7,896 nucleotides of DNA from the NCBI GenBank assembly GCA_002506745.1, contig DAYE01000016.1:1164-9059 (forward strand). The letters run 5' to 3'. Under the pieces are notes generated by a model that saw nothing but the letters and a program-made list of their open reading frames with translations, was not told the DNA's origin and searched no databases. Each line of letters begins with the position of its first letter. Position 1 is the first letter of the stretch. The translations under genes and the position numbers were made by a program. The DNA is from Euryarchaeota archaeon UBA33 (GTDB taxonomy: Archaea > Thermoplasmatota > E2 > DHVEG-1). Positions 1 to 5,710 of the stretch are shown here, one piece after another.

Positions 1-9
1 TTGAGGCCA

Positions 10-75
10 TCAGGCTACACGATCTGCAGACGAGACCTGTTCCAGAAGGCGATGGCTCCACCGCTCAATTCTCAT
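10..75 (-). other. very short ORF (21 codons) with a good ribosome binding site
   Basis: A 21-codon reading frame beginning MRIERWSHRL ends at TGA (12-10). A GGGTGAT sequence at 82-88 lies 6 bases upstream of its ATG, a near-ideal archaeal Shine-Dalgarno. The stop overlaps a further ATG (TGATG), which could be the coupled start of a gene running off the left edge. No family is recognisable and the frame may be chance. It is listed only because its start signal is better than those of several real genes here. Confidence 0.15.
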
Positions 76-117
76 TTGAGTATCACCCACCTGAGCCCTA
101 AGGGACGACAAACGAGG

Positions 118-147
118 GATTCATTAGAATCATTCCGTCTAAACGGA
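118..147 (-). terminator. two adjacent short inverted repeats after the cluster's last gene
   Basis: Immediately after the stop codon of the last cluster gene are two perfect small hairpins: TCCGT-CTAA-ACGGA (134-147) and GATTC-ATTA-GAATC (118-131). Both have 5-bp stems and 4-base loops. Their place at the end of a long minus-strand operon suggests a role in transcript 3'-end formation or stability. There is no clear U-tract on the minus strand, so a termination role is weakly supported. Confidence 0.25.
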
Positions 148-151
148 TTAT

Positions 152-1537
152 TCAAACAAGGTAGTTCTTTTCGAGCAAGTGAGTGCTATCGATCGTCGAA
201 AGAATATAGGGTGCCTTATCATCAAACCGTTCTACCTCTTTGAGTTGTATTTCTATTTGGGTTCCTAACCGTTCCTGCAGTTTATGATGCAACAGAGACA
301 ATGTCTCATCGGCAGAACGACCAGCGTCTCGTAAATACTCGTCAAAAAATATCCTTACTTCTATGGCATCGATTCTATGTTGAACGATTTGAATACGCTT
401 TATCTTGTTGACCTTCATTTCATAGAGACTCTCCCCGATGCAATGCTCAAAGACAGAGATCAATGCCATCCTTCCGTCTGGCAACACGATCGATTCACTT
501 TTTCTTCCATGGATTCCTTCGAGGACATCACCGGTCAGCCCGCAACCGCAATCGTTATGTGAAACAGTCACCACATCGTCTATGCCTCGGTAGCGAATGA
601 GAGGAGTGCCCTTTCCATATAACCTCGTTACTGTCAACAATCCAGGGATGCCAGCAGGTGCATCAGCACCATTTGTGAGACATTCGAGGAAAACAAGATC
701 AGAGCATACGTGATAGCGACCCTCTTCACACTCAAACGCAATGACTCCTGACTCTGTTGCAGCATAGATATCAAACAGGTGGGTGTGAAATGCCTCTTCC
801 AAAAATCCTCTGGAATAGGTATCACAAACCGCGCCTGATGTCACGATCCATTTCGGTGCGACCTTTTCTCCATATCCTCTGTTCTTTAAGATGGCAAGTT
901 GAATGAGCACGAAGGGATATCCAAGGATAACCTCTGGTTCAAACTGATTGATTTGTTGGATGAGGTCGACGGGGGAGCGAAGAATGTCAAGGATCTGGAA
1001 ATGCTTCGTTGGAAGGATTCGTTTTGCGATTGAAAGGATGCTGTGGATGAAATACTCGTTTTCAAAGCTGTTTTCTGAGAGATCTAACAGAAGAGACATT
1101 CTGGTGTTCCGCCAGTGGATGTGATGCTCTAGTAACGCTCGTCGGAACCCAAGCATGCTTCGTATCACCGTGGACAAATCGGTGTAGAGAGATAGCGACC
1201 GTCCAGTGGTCCCTGATGTTGCAGCTACGATCGCTTTTTTCGTCTGAAAGGAAGAAGGTACGACATTGATGGGAAAGTTTCTCCTCAGATCCTCCTTGGT
1301 GATAAATGGTAGTTTTTTGATATCCTCTAATCCTCGTATGTCGTGGGGATGAATGCCCACTGTCGTATACTTTTCATGGTAGACGGGGACGGTGTAGGCA
1401 TAAGTCAACATCGCTTTGAAGGCGTGGTTTTGGAATCTCCTCAGTTCCTCGTTATTCATGCGACGTAGTTTGGTTGGGTCTTCCAGATACCATTTGAGGA
1501 CCCTGCCAAGGAACAGCGGGTTGAACAAAGGATTCAT
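152..1537 (-). CDS. PaaK/CapK-family adenylate-forming enzyme (phenylacetate-CoA ligase-like)
   Basis: The 461-aa product belongs to the ANL adenylating superfamily, closest in layout to phenylacetate-CoA ligase, CapK and coenzyme F390 synthetase. Visible motifs are the ATP-binding loop ATSGTTG (106-112), YAATES (258-263, the core Y-x-x-TE motif), IRYRGIDD (314-321, in the region of the ribose-binding Asp) and the hinge-like IHGRKSE (342-348). Near the C-terminus is a Lys in FDDKAPYI (438-445), a candidate catalytic lysine. Cys270, Cys278, Cys330 and Cys332 could bind a metal. The family activates carboxylates as acyl-AMP, which are then passed to CoA or another acceptor; the substrate here is unknown. 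The start at 1537 forms a 4-base ATGA overlap with the methyltransferase stop. The frame stays open further upstream to 1828, but that extension lies inside the methyltransferase gene and carries no family motif. The gene is last in the operon, so the enzyme may activate the peptide C-terminus or a tailoring acid (inference). No carrier-protein domain is attached. Confidence 0.85.
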   Translation of the reverse strand: MNPLFNPLFLGRVLKWYLEDPTKLRRMNNEELRRFQNHAFKAMLTYAYTVPVYHEKYTTVGIHPHDIRGLEDIKKLPFITKEDLRRNFPINVVPSSFQTKKAIVAATSGTTGRSLSLYTDLSTVIRSMLGFRRALLEHHIHWRNTRMSLLLDLSENSFENEYFIHSILSIAKRILPTKHFQILDILRSPVDLIQQINQFEPEVILGYPFVLIQLAILKNRGYGEKVAPKWIVTSGAVCDTYSRGFLEEAFHTHLFDIYAATESGVIAFECEEGRYHVCSDLVFLECLTNGADAPAGIPGLLTVTRLYGKGTPLIRYRGIDDVVTVSHNDCGCGLTGDVLEGIHGRKSESIVLPDGRMALISVFEHCIGESLYEMKVNKIKRIQIVQHRIDAIEVRIFFDEYLRDAGRSADETLSLLHHKLQERLGTQIEIQLKEVERFDDKAPYILSTIDSTHLLEKNYLV

Positions 1538-2841
1538 AGTCTCACATCGAGGACTGGTGAGTCGTGTTTCGTTGGGGAAAAATGATCGAGTTCTTTTTGT
1601 AGGGTTGTTTCTAGTTTTTCTTTCTGATGCGCGGGGGTGAGGCTGACGAGCGTCAATGCATCCCTGTAGAACCGTTTTGCCTCTGAAATGTTTTTTGTGA
1701 GCATGAGTACTCTGCCAAGATTCCAGTAATATAAGAGATGATTTCTGTCGAGGCGGATCGCTTCTTGTAGTTTGGCACCCGCGTTGTTGAAGTCCTTTGC
1801 GATGAAGTCTTTTATTGCTCGGTAGCATAGGTCGGCAGCCTCATATTCGATGAGTGTCTCTGAAAAAAACGCGTATTCATTGTGAGGATATTTCTTTGAG
1901 AGTGAGACGAGAGCCTTTTTCACTGCCTCGGTTCCCTTGTCGTTGGATATTATTTTTTTTATACTTTGTTTTCCAAATGTAGTAATCATCGTCATGGTTT
2001 TTTTCTGAGTCCCTGCCACCGGGGGTATTTCTTTTAGGAGGGAGTGCATAAGATCGGTAAAATGGACGGAGGAGAGAAATTGTAATACCTCACCGTATTG
2101 CTTCACCGTTTGTTTTGTCATGATCTTTTGATAACGGCATTCCTGAAAGAACACTTGGATCATTGGAACGCTTTGGATACAACCGTCTATCATGATCTGT
2201 TCAAGGATTTTTTCATCGTTTTTTTCTCGGTACTCCCGTAGTTTTATGAGAAAAAAATCGAGTAATTTCTCTTGCTCCAACGCGAGAGGATTGTTATTGA
2301 AATCCACAAGGCCTTGCTTCACCAACTTCTTCCTTGACTGAGAAATGATTTCAAATACGGTGTAGTCCTGGGGTTTTTTGCTGGATATCCGCAACACGGG
2401 GTGGTATTTCTCTGTGGTGAAGCAGGATGTGAGTATCTCTATGAAACCACTTTTTTTCAGCAAATTTTTAAGGAGAACTTTCGGGAAGCAGAGCCGGTGC
2501 TCCATGCCAGGGGATTCAACGCCGTAGATCCAGGTTAATAGCTCTTTTTTTGTATCGTGACCACCGTGGAGATATTGCTTCATCGATGACTCGAAATCCG
2601 GTGTTTCGATGAGGAGGGTACCACCTGGTTTCAGCACACGGAACCATTCAGCGAGTGCAGAGATAGTATGAAGGTACCCGAGGTGTTCGATGAGGTGGCA
2701 AGCCTCGATCGCGTCGATAGTATTTGACGGAAACGCAAGGTCCTCAACAGACATGAGCGTGTCAGCGACCGTTGCGTCAAACGCATCGATATTGATGAAT
2801 CCCTCCTTATAGCGTTTGCCGCAGCCGAGGTTCAACCGCAT
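1534..2841 (-). CDS. class I SAM-dependent methyltransferase with C-terminal helical/TPR extension
   Basis: This 435-aa protein starts directly with the Rossmann-fold methyltransferase motif I, LNLGCGKR (3-10). It follows with INID (17-20, acidic ribose-binding region), IEACHLIEHL (45-54) and LKPGGTLLIETPDF (70-83). This resembles the small predicted SAM methyltransferases often found in glycan and peptide modification loci. The methyltransferase part ends near residue 155. Residues 160-330 look all-helical and I do not recognise them. Residues 340-400 look like TPR helices (AKLQEAIRLDRNHLLYYWNL region), suggesting a protein- or peptide-binding tail. The start is well fixed by AGGAGG seven bases upstream (2849-2854), and the gene overlaps the preceding radical SAM gene by 10 bases. 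In context it is a likely tailoring enzyme of the peptide pathway. The methylated atom cannot be predicted. Confidence 0.8.
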   Translation of the reverse strand: MRLNLGCGKRYKEGFINIDAFDATVADTLMSVEDLAFPSNTIDAIEACHLIEHLGYLHTISALAEWFRVLKPGGTLLIETPDFESSMKQYLHGGHDTKKELLTWIYGVESPGMEHRLCFPKVLLKNLLKKSGFIEILTSCFTTEKYHPVLRISSKKPQDYTVFEIISQSRKKLVKQGLVDFNNNPLALEQEKLLDFFLIKLREYREKNDEKILEQIMIDGCIQSVPMIQVFFQECRYQKIMTKQTVKQYGEVLQFLSSVHFTDLMHSLLKEIPPVAGTQKKTMTMITTFGKQSIKKIISNDKGTEAVKKALVSLSKKYPHNEYAFFSETLIEYEAADLCYRAIKDFIAKDFNNAGAKLQEAIRLDRNHLLYYWNLGRVLMLTKNISEAKRFYRDALTLVSLTPAHQKEKLETTLQKELDHFSPTKHDSPVLDVRL

Positions 2842-3878
2842 GAGAGGTCCTCCTGTTCAAAGCGATAGAAGCAGAAAGGATCGTTATGGACTCTACCGGT
2901 CATGCTGGCCGATCGAGTAGTACATCCACCTTTGCAGGATGCACCGTACTTGCAGTGTCTGCAATTCTCTCCCAGCTCTTTTTGGTGGAACCGTCTGCTG
3001 TACGAGAAAGTTGTTGGGTCATTCCAGATGTCATTGATGCTCCTTGCTCGAATGTTTCCCTCGATGAATGCATCCGATAGCGCCAGACATCCTTTGATAT
3101 TCCCGTTGCTCTGTATCCCAAGAACGGTTTTTCCTGCGTTGCATCCTTGCCATGGGGGGTAGGCGCTGAGGTTAGGGAGGTGAGATGAGTGGAATCCGAG
3201 GTTGTGTGTCCCGATGATTGCGCGGGTTTTCGTCGCATATTTTTTCTGTGTCGCCCGGATGAACACGCCTAATGTGTAGTATTGTTCTTCTGGGAGCACG
3301 TGACTGCGTGGGAAACGCCCGATGGGTGTACCGTCTTGGAGTTGCCAGTCGATCTCCTCTTCGAGTACGATCTTAAGGATTGTTGGTAATTCATGGAAAT
3401 TGGATTTCTGCACTGTTGTTATTGCACCGGTCCGAAGATGAGCTTTTTTTGCTGCCTTAAGAAACGTACAAGCCTTTTCAAAGGAACCCTGCACTCCCCG
3501 TATCGCATCATGTGAGGCGGCGGATCCGCCGTCTAGTCCGACCATGACGCAATCTGCTCCTATGGCTGAGAGCTGTGGGATGATCGAATCTGCATCGATG
3601 AATCCATTGGTGATGACAGAGAGGGCCATACCCTGCTTCTTGATCTCCTTTGAAATCGTCAGCCAGTCCGGTCGCAAGAAGACCTCGCCGCCCATGAGTG
3701 CGACTCCAGTGCACCCGAGCGCTGCAAGGTCACGGGAGAGGTGGAGTGCTTCTGCGGTGGATAATTCATCTGCCCGGGTGGCTCCTGCAGAAGACCCGCA
3801 GTGGGCGCACCGTAAATTACACTTCAGGGTCACCTCCCAGACCGCAATCGCTGGTTTGTTCACTTGTGCTTTGTTCAT
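2832..3878 (-). CDS. radical SAM/SPASM peptide-modifying enzyme (second of pair)
   Basis: This 348-aa protein has the radical SAM cluster motif CNLRCAHC (Cys20, 24, 27). A modified SAM-binding motif, GGEV, sits at 63-66, where the sister protein has the usual GGEP. The C-terminal SPASM domain carries Cys246, Cys264, Cys306, Cys309, Cys315, Cys319 and Cys336, the seven-Cys pattern that normally holds two auxiliary iron-sulfur clusters. SPASM enzymes such as PqqE, MftC and AlbA modify ribosomal peptides using a 5'-deoxyadenosyl radical. No separate RRE (peptide-binding) domain is evident at the short N-terminus. The gene starts with a 4-base ATGA overlap on its sister, and all nine listed cluster Cys other than the first (and the first itself) occupy the same residue numbers in both proteins, pointing to an ancient tandem duplication. 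The exact reaction is unknown. Confidence 0.88.
   Translation of the reverse strand: MNKAQVNKPAIAVWEVTLKCNLRCAHCGSSAGATRADELSTAEALHLSRDLAALGCTGVALMGGEVFLRPDWLTISKEIKKQGMALSVITNGFIDADSIIPQLSAIGADCVMVGLDGGSAASHDAIRGVQGSFEKACTFLKAAKKAHLRTGAITTVQKSNFHELPTILKIVLEEEIDWQLQDGTPIGRFPRSHVLPEEQYYTLGVFIRATQKKYATKTRAIIGTHNLGFHSSHLPNLSAYPPWQGCNAGKTVLGIQSNGNIKGCLALSDAFIEGNIRARSINDIWNDPTTFSYSRRFHQKELGENCRHCKYGASCKGGCTTRSASMTGRVHNDPFCFYRFEQEDLSCG
2849..2854 (-). promoter_or_regulatory. strong ribosome binding site of the methyltransferase gene
   Basis: The minus strand reads AGGAGG with a 7-base spacer to the ATG at 2841. It lies inside the end of the upstream radical SAM gene and fixes the methyltransferase start. 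It suggests independent, efficient initiation rather than pure coupling. Confidence 0.7.
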
Positions 3879-4930
3879 GCCATCAGCCCTTTGTCGCGGA
3901 ATTCGTCTTCGATGCTATGGAAGCAGTAGGGATCATTATGCGGAGTCGTGGTAAACGCAACGGACATGCCCATGCAACCCCCTTTACAGGTTCCACCGAA
4001 GGCACATCCTTTGCAGTTTTTCCCGAGATTGTTCTGGGAAAATTTTCTGTTGTATGCAAAAGCCTCCGGGTCATTCCAGATGTCGGTTATTCGTTTCTCC
4101 CGTACGTTTCCTTCGATGTATGTCGCAGGTGCTGAGAGACATCCGATGACGTCTCCATTGCTTTTAATGCTCATGATCGAGAGGCCTGCTTGGCAGCCTG
4201 TCCAGCGTGGGGAAAGGCCAAGGCCGGGTAGGTATCGGGAATGGTATCCAAGACAGTGGGCTCCGATCACGGGGAGCTTTTCTTTCGTATAATGTTTTCG
4301 TTGTGCCGCAAGAAAGAGCCCGAGTGCGTAGAACTCTTCTTTTGATAATGCGAGGTTTTTTGTAAATCTGCCTTTTGGTGTTGCTGTTTGTACTTGCCAG
4401 GCAATGTGTTTGTCTAAAAGGAAATCTTTGATGGCTGGCAGCTCTTTGAAATTGAGTTTGTTCACGGTCGTGATCACTGTTGCTGGTAGCCCTGCGGTTG
4501 TTAATCGCGAGATGAAATCGAGTACTTTTTGATGCGATCCTCGTACACCCCGGATATGGTCATGCGTGGACGGCGTTGCTCCATCAAGGCTTGTCGAAAC
4601 GGCGTAGGGCTCTAGGGCAATAAGTTTTGAAAGAGTATCTGGGGTGACGGTGTAGCCATTCGAAATAATCAGAAGTTTCATCCCTGCATCGTTGACTGCC
4701 TGGGCGATTCGGTGCCATCCTTTTCGTAAAAATGGTTCACCGCCCATGAGGCAGACTCCATCGGTGTGTAGTGCTGCGAGGTCCTTGACTACTTGGAACG
4801 ATTCTTGGAGCGTTAACTCATGTGGCCGTGGGTTTCCTGCCGATGAGCCGCAGTGGATACAATGCAGGTTGCACTGGAGTGTGAGTTCCCAGACGACTTG
4901 CTGTGGGGTGTATCGTCGTGCAGTCGACAT
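3875..4930 (-). CDS. radical SAM/SPASM peptide-modifying enzyme (first of pair)
   Basis: This 351-aa protein has CNLHCIHC (Cys20, 24, 27) for the SAM-bound 4Fe-4S cluster, GGEP (63-66), and a full SPASM domain with Cys246, Cys264, Cys306, Cys309, Cys315, Cys319 and Cys336. WNDP and CKGGC in the SPASM region are typical of peptide-modifying members. It is a full-length sister of the downstream radical SAM protein, with conserved blocks at the same residue numbers. Two Cys outside the cluster sets (Cys60 and Cys226) are not shared. It is the first enzyme gene, starting 60 bases after the single-unit precursor, and a GTGAT three bases before the ATG supports this start. The likely role is radical modification of the core peptide encoded just upstream (inference from family and context). 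Confidence 0.88.
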   Translation of the reverse strand: MSTARRYTPQQVVWELTLQCNLHCIHCGSSAGNPRPHELTLQESFQVVKDLAALHTDGVCLMGGEPFLRKGWHRIAQAVNDAGMKLLIISNGYTVTPDTLSKLIALEPYAVSTSLDGATPSTHDHIRGVRGSHQKVLDFISRLTTAGLPATVITTVNKLNFKELPAIKDFLLDKHIAWQVQTATPKGRFTKNLALSKEEFYALGLFLAAQRKHYTKEKLPVIGAHCLGYHSRYLPGLGLSPRWTGCQAGLSIMSIKSNGDVIGCLSAPATYIEGNVREKRITDIWNDPEAFAYNRKFSQNNLGKNCKGCAFGGTCKGGCMGMSVAFTTTPHNDPYCFHSIEDEFRDKGLMA

Positions 4931-4951
4931 TGTATCACTGCTAAGCTATCG

Positions 4952-4962
4952 TATTATTTTTA
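4952..4962 (-). promoter_or_regulatory. weak TATA-like box before the enzyme operon
   Basis: The minus strand reads TAAAAATAATA, centred about 27 bases upstream of the first radical SAM ATG (4930). A transcript from it would start at or next to the ATG, almost leaderless. A GTGAT at 4934-4938, three bases before the ATG, would serve instead on a longer transcript read through from the precursor genes. The box is a poor match, so this promoter is tentative. Confidence 0.3.
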
Positions 4963-4990
4963 AGGCGATATGTGCCATTCTTGGTATCTT

Positions 4991-5194
4991 TTATTGTTTT
5001 TTTGTGATGGTGAAATCACTGATGCTTATAGTCCCGTAGTAACTGCCGCTGTAGTGAGGTGGGCCTATTGAGAATGAGAGATGTTCATTTTCATGTTGGT
5101 TTGTGTTCAAGATGGTGTGGATCTGTTCTGTGTCGAGTCCCAGTTGCCTTCCGAGTGTTTCTACCCGGGAACAGATATTCATAGCTTGCTTCAT
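4991..5194 (-). CDS. single-unit RiPP precursor peptide (67 aa)
   Basis: A small peptide with one leader-core unit. The leader-like block LGRQLGLDTEQIHTI spans residues 14-28, a variable linker follows, and the core-like block GPPHYSGSYYGTISISDF spans 44-61, ending in a short TITKKQ tail. It shares 26 of 48 aligned positions with both units of the neighbouring 112-aa precursor, with no indels. I chose the ATG at 5194 because upstream in-frame ATGs at 5224 and 5209 lie in or before the expected transcription start of the TATA box near 5224-5236, and because GTGAT lies three bases before it. There is no signal peptide or Gly-Gly leader site. The only Cys (residue 8) is in the N-terminal part, so the core cannot form thioethers. 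Conservation, small size and position directly before two radical SAM/SPASM genes support a precursor role; modification is inferred. Confidence 0.75.
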   Translation of the reverse strand: MKQAMNICSRVETLGRQLGLDTEQIHTILNTNQHENEHLSFSIGPPHYSGSYYGTISISDFTITKKQ

Positions 5195-5223
5195 GTTATC
5201 ACGGCACATGTATACAATCAGCA

Positions 5224-5236
5224 TTTATATATTTTT
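5224..5236 (-). promoter_or_regulatory. TATA box of the single-unit precursor gene
   Basis: The minus strand reads AAAAATATATAAA preceded by a purine-rich stretch (BRE-like). It is centred about 36 bases upstream of the chosen ATG at 5194. Transcription would begin near 5204, giving a roughly 10-base leader that contains GTGAT. This gives the second precursor, and by read-through the enzyme operon, its own promoter. Confidence 0.55.
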
Positions 5237-5262
5237 CTCTTTTTTTCGTATTTTTTACTTCT

Positions 5263-5601
5263 TTAGAATTTGAAATCGTTGAGGCTTACGGTCCCATAAA
5301 ATGAGCCGGGGTAGTGAGGTGGGCCTAAAGAGAGAGAAACAGGTTCGGTGCTGTGGGGCGTATTGTCCATGATTGAGTGGATTTGTTCTGAGGTGAGCCC
5401 AAGCTGTCTTCCGAGTACTGTTATCTGGGGGTGATTGAAATCAATGATGCTGATGGTTCCGTAGTGTGCGCCTGGGTAATGAGGCGGGCCTAACGAGAGC
5501 CACACTGGCTCGGTATCGTAGAGTGCGTCGTTCATGATAGAATGGATTTGTTCTGTGGAAAGTCCGAGCTGTCTTCCCAGTTCTTCAATGCGAGATTTCA
5601 T
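5263..5601 (-). CDS. double-unit RiPP precursor peptide (112 aa, two tandem leader-core units)
   Basis: After a 7-residue start (MKSRIEE), two complete units follow at 8-62 and 63-112, with a period of 55 residues. Each has LGRQLGL-xx-EQIHSIM, a variable acidic/polar linker, TEPV-x-LSLGPPHYPG and YGT-(I/V)-S ending in DF. The two core blocks are at 38-55 and 93-110. The distance from the first Leu of the leader block to the core Gly is exactly 30 residues in both units and in the single-unit precursor. There is no Cys, no signal peptide and no obvious protease site between the units. The ATG at 5601 is fixed by AGGAGG seven bases upstream. The frame is open to 5643, but that region includes the promoter. 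The gene lies first in the cluster, just before the second precursor. It is unrecognised as a named family; the precursor role is inferred. Confidence 0.78.
   Translation of the reverse strand: MKSRIEELGRQLGLSTEQIHSIMNDALYDTEPVWLSLGPPHYPGAHYGTISIIDFNHPQITVLGRQLGLTSEQIHSIMDNTPHSTEPVSLSLGPPHYPGSFYGTVSLNDFKF
5266..5580 (-). repeat. tandem leader-core repeat within the precursor gene
   Basis: Two coding repeats of 165 and 150 bases (5416-5580 and 5266-5415) encode units with the same leader-linker-core order. A third diverged copy is the neighbouring gene, where the unit starts near 5155. Conserved protein blocks (leader and core) flank a fast-changing linker, which is the pattern expected of selected peptide units rather than recent DNA duplication. 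Confidence 0.8.
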
Positions 5602-5608
5602 GTCCTTT

Positions 5609-5614
5609 CCTCCT
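5609..5614 (-). promoter_or_regulatory. strong ribosome binding site of the double-unit precursor
   Basis: The minus strand reads AGGAGG, with a 7-base spacer to the ATG at 5601. It decides the start against the upstream in-frame ATG at 5643, and suggests a high translation rate, as expected for a peptide substrate. Confidence 0.75.
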
Positions 5615-5640
5615 CGTTTCAAGATCAATATGTGAAAACC

Positions 5641-5653
5641 CATTATATATTAA
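5641..5653 (-). promoter_or_regulatory. TATA box of the peptide cluster
   Basis: The minus strand reads TTAATATATAATG, centred about 45 bases upstream of the ATG at 5601. Transcription would start near 5620, leaving a leader of about 20 bases that contains AGGAGG. It is the likely main promoter of the cluster and lies back to back with the promoter of the plus-strand ACT-domain gene. Confidence 0.55.
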
Positions 5654-5664
5654 TCGACAAGAAA

Positions 5665-5681
5665 TAGAAAATTTTTTATAA
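5665..5681 (+). promoter_or_regulatory. BRE/TATA promoter of the ACT-domain gene
   Basis: A purine run (AGAAAA) followed by TTTTTTATAA matches the archaeal BRE-TATA arrangement. Its centre near 5677 predicts a start about 26 bases downstream, at or next to the ATG at 5703, so the mRNA is probably leaderless. There is no Shine-Dalgarno before that ATG, which agrees. Confidence 0.55.
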
Positions 5682-5710
5682 TTTGTCAATATTTTGTCAA
5701 TTATGACAAA
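5682..5710. promoter_or_regulatory. TTTGTCA repeats: candidate operator
   Basis: TTTGTCAAT occurs twice, at 5682-5690 and 5693-5701, one helical turn (11 bases) apart. The second copy forms a perfect 7-bp inverted repeat with TGACAAA at 5704-5710 (spacer ATTA). A further TTGACAAA lies at 5737-5744 inside the gene. The sites directly follow the TATA box and cover the predicted transcription start, where a bound protein would block RNA polymerase. Autoregulation by the adjacent ACT-domain protein is an inference. Confidence 0.45.

Noticed and set aside
1..243. Plus-strand 80-codon frame open from the window start
   Set aside because: It begins at TTG, has no ribosome binding site, runs antisense into the end of the adenylating-enzyme gene and resembles no family.
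1538..1828. N-terminal extension of the adenylating enzyme (frame open to 1828)
   Set aside because: The region lies wholly inside the methyltransferase gene, its sequence is low in hydrophobic residues, and the ATGA-overlap start at 1537 fits both the family length and the other junctions of the operon.
2900..3238. 112-codon minus-strand frame inside the second radical SAM gene
   Set aside because: It overlaps the SPASM-coding region in another frame and shows no motif; it is a shadow of the real gene.
3544..4135. Long plus-strand frames opposite the radical SAM genes
   Set aside because: They mirror the GC-rich coding of the two enzyme genes, have no start signals and show no recognisable domains.
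5195..5224. Longer start of the single-unit precursor at 5224
   Set aside because: That ATG falls inside the TATA box, so it would not be on the transcript; the later ATG at 5194 has GTGAT three bases upstream.
5266..5601. Thioether-type RiPP (sactipeptide/SCIFF/ranthipeptide) precursor
   Set aside because: There is no Cys in either core or in the whole double-unit precursor, so thioether formation is not possible.
5263..5643. Reading the tandem repeat as a structural or CRISPR-like repeat
   Set aside because: The repeat is coding, keeps frame, conserves protein blocks and not bases, and there are only two or three units with no spacers.
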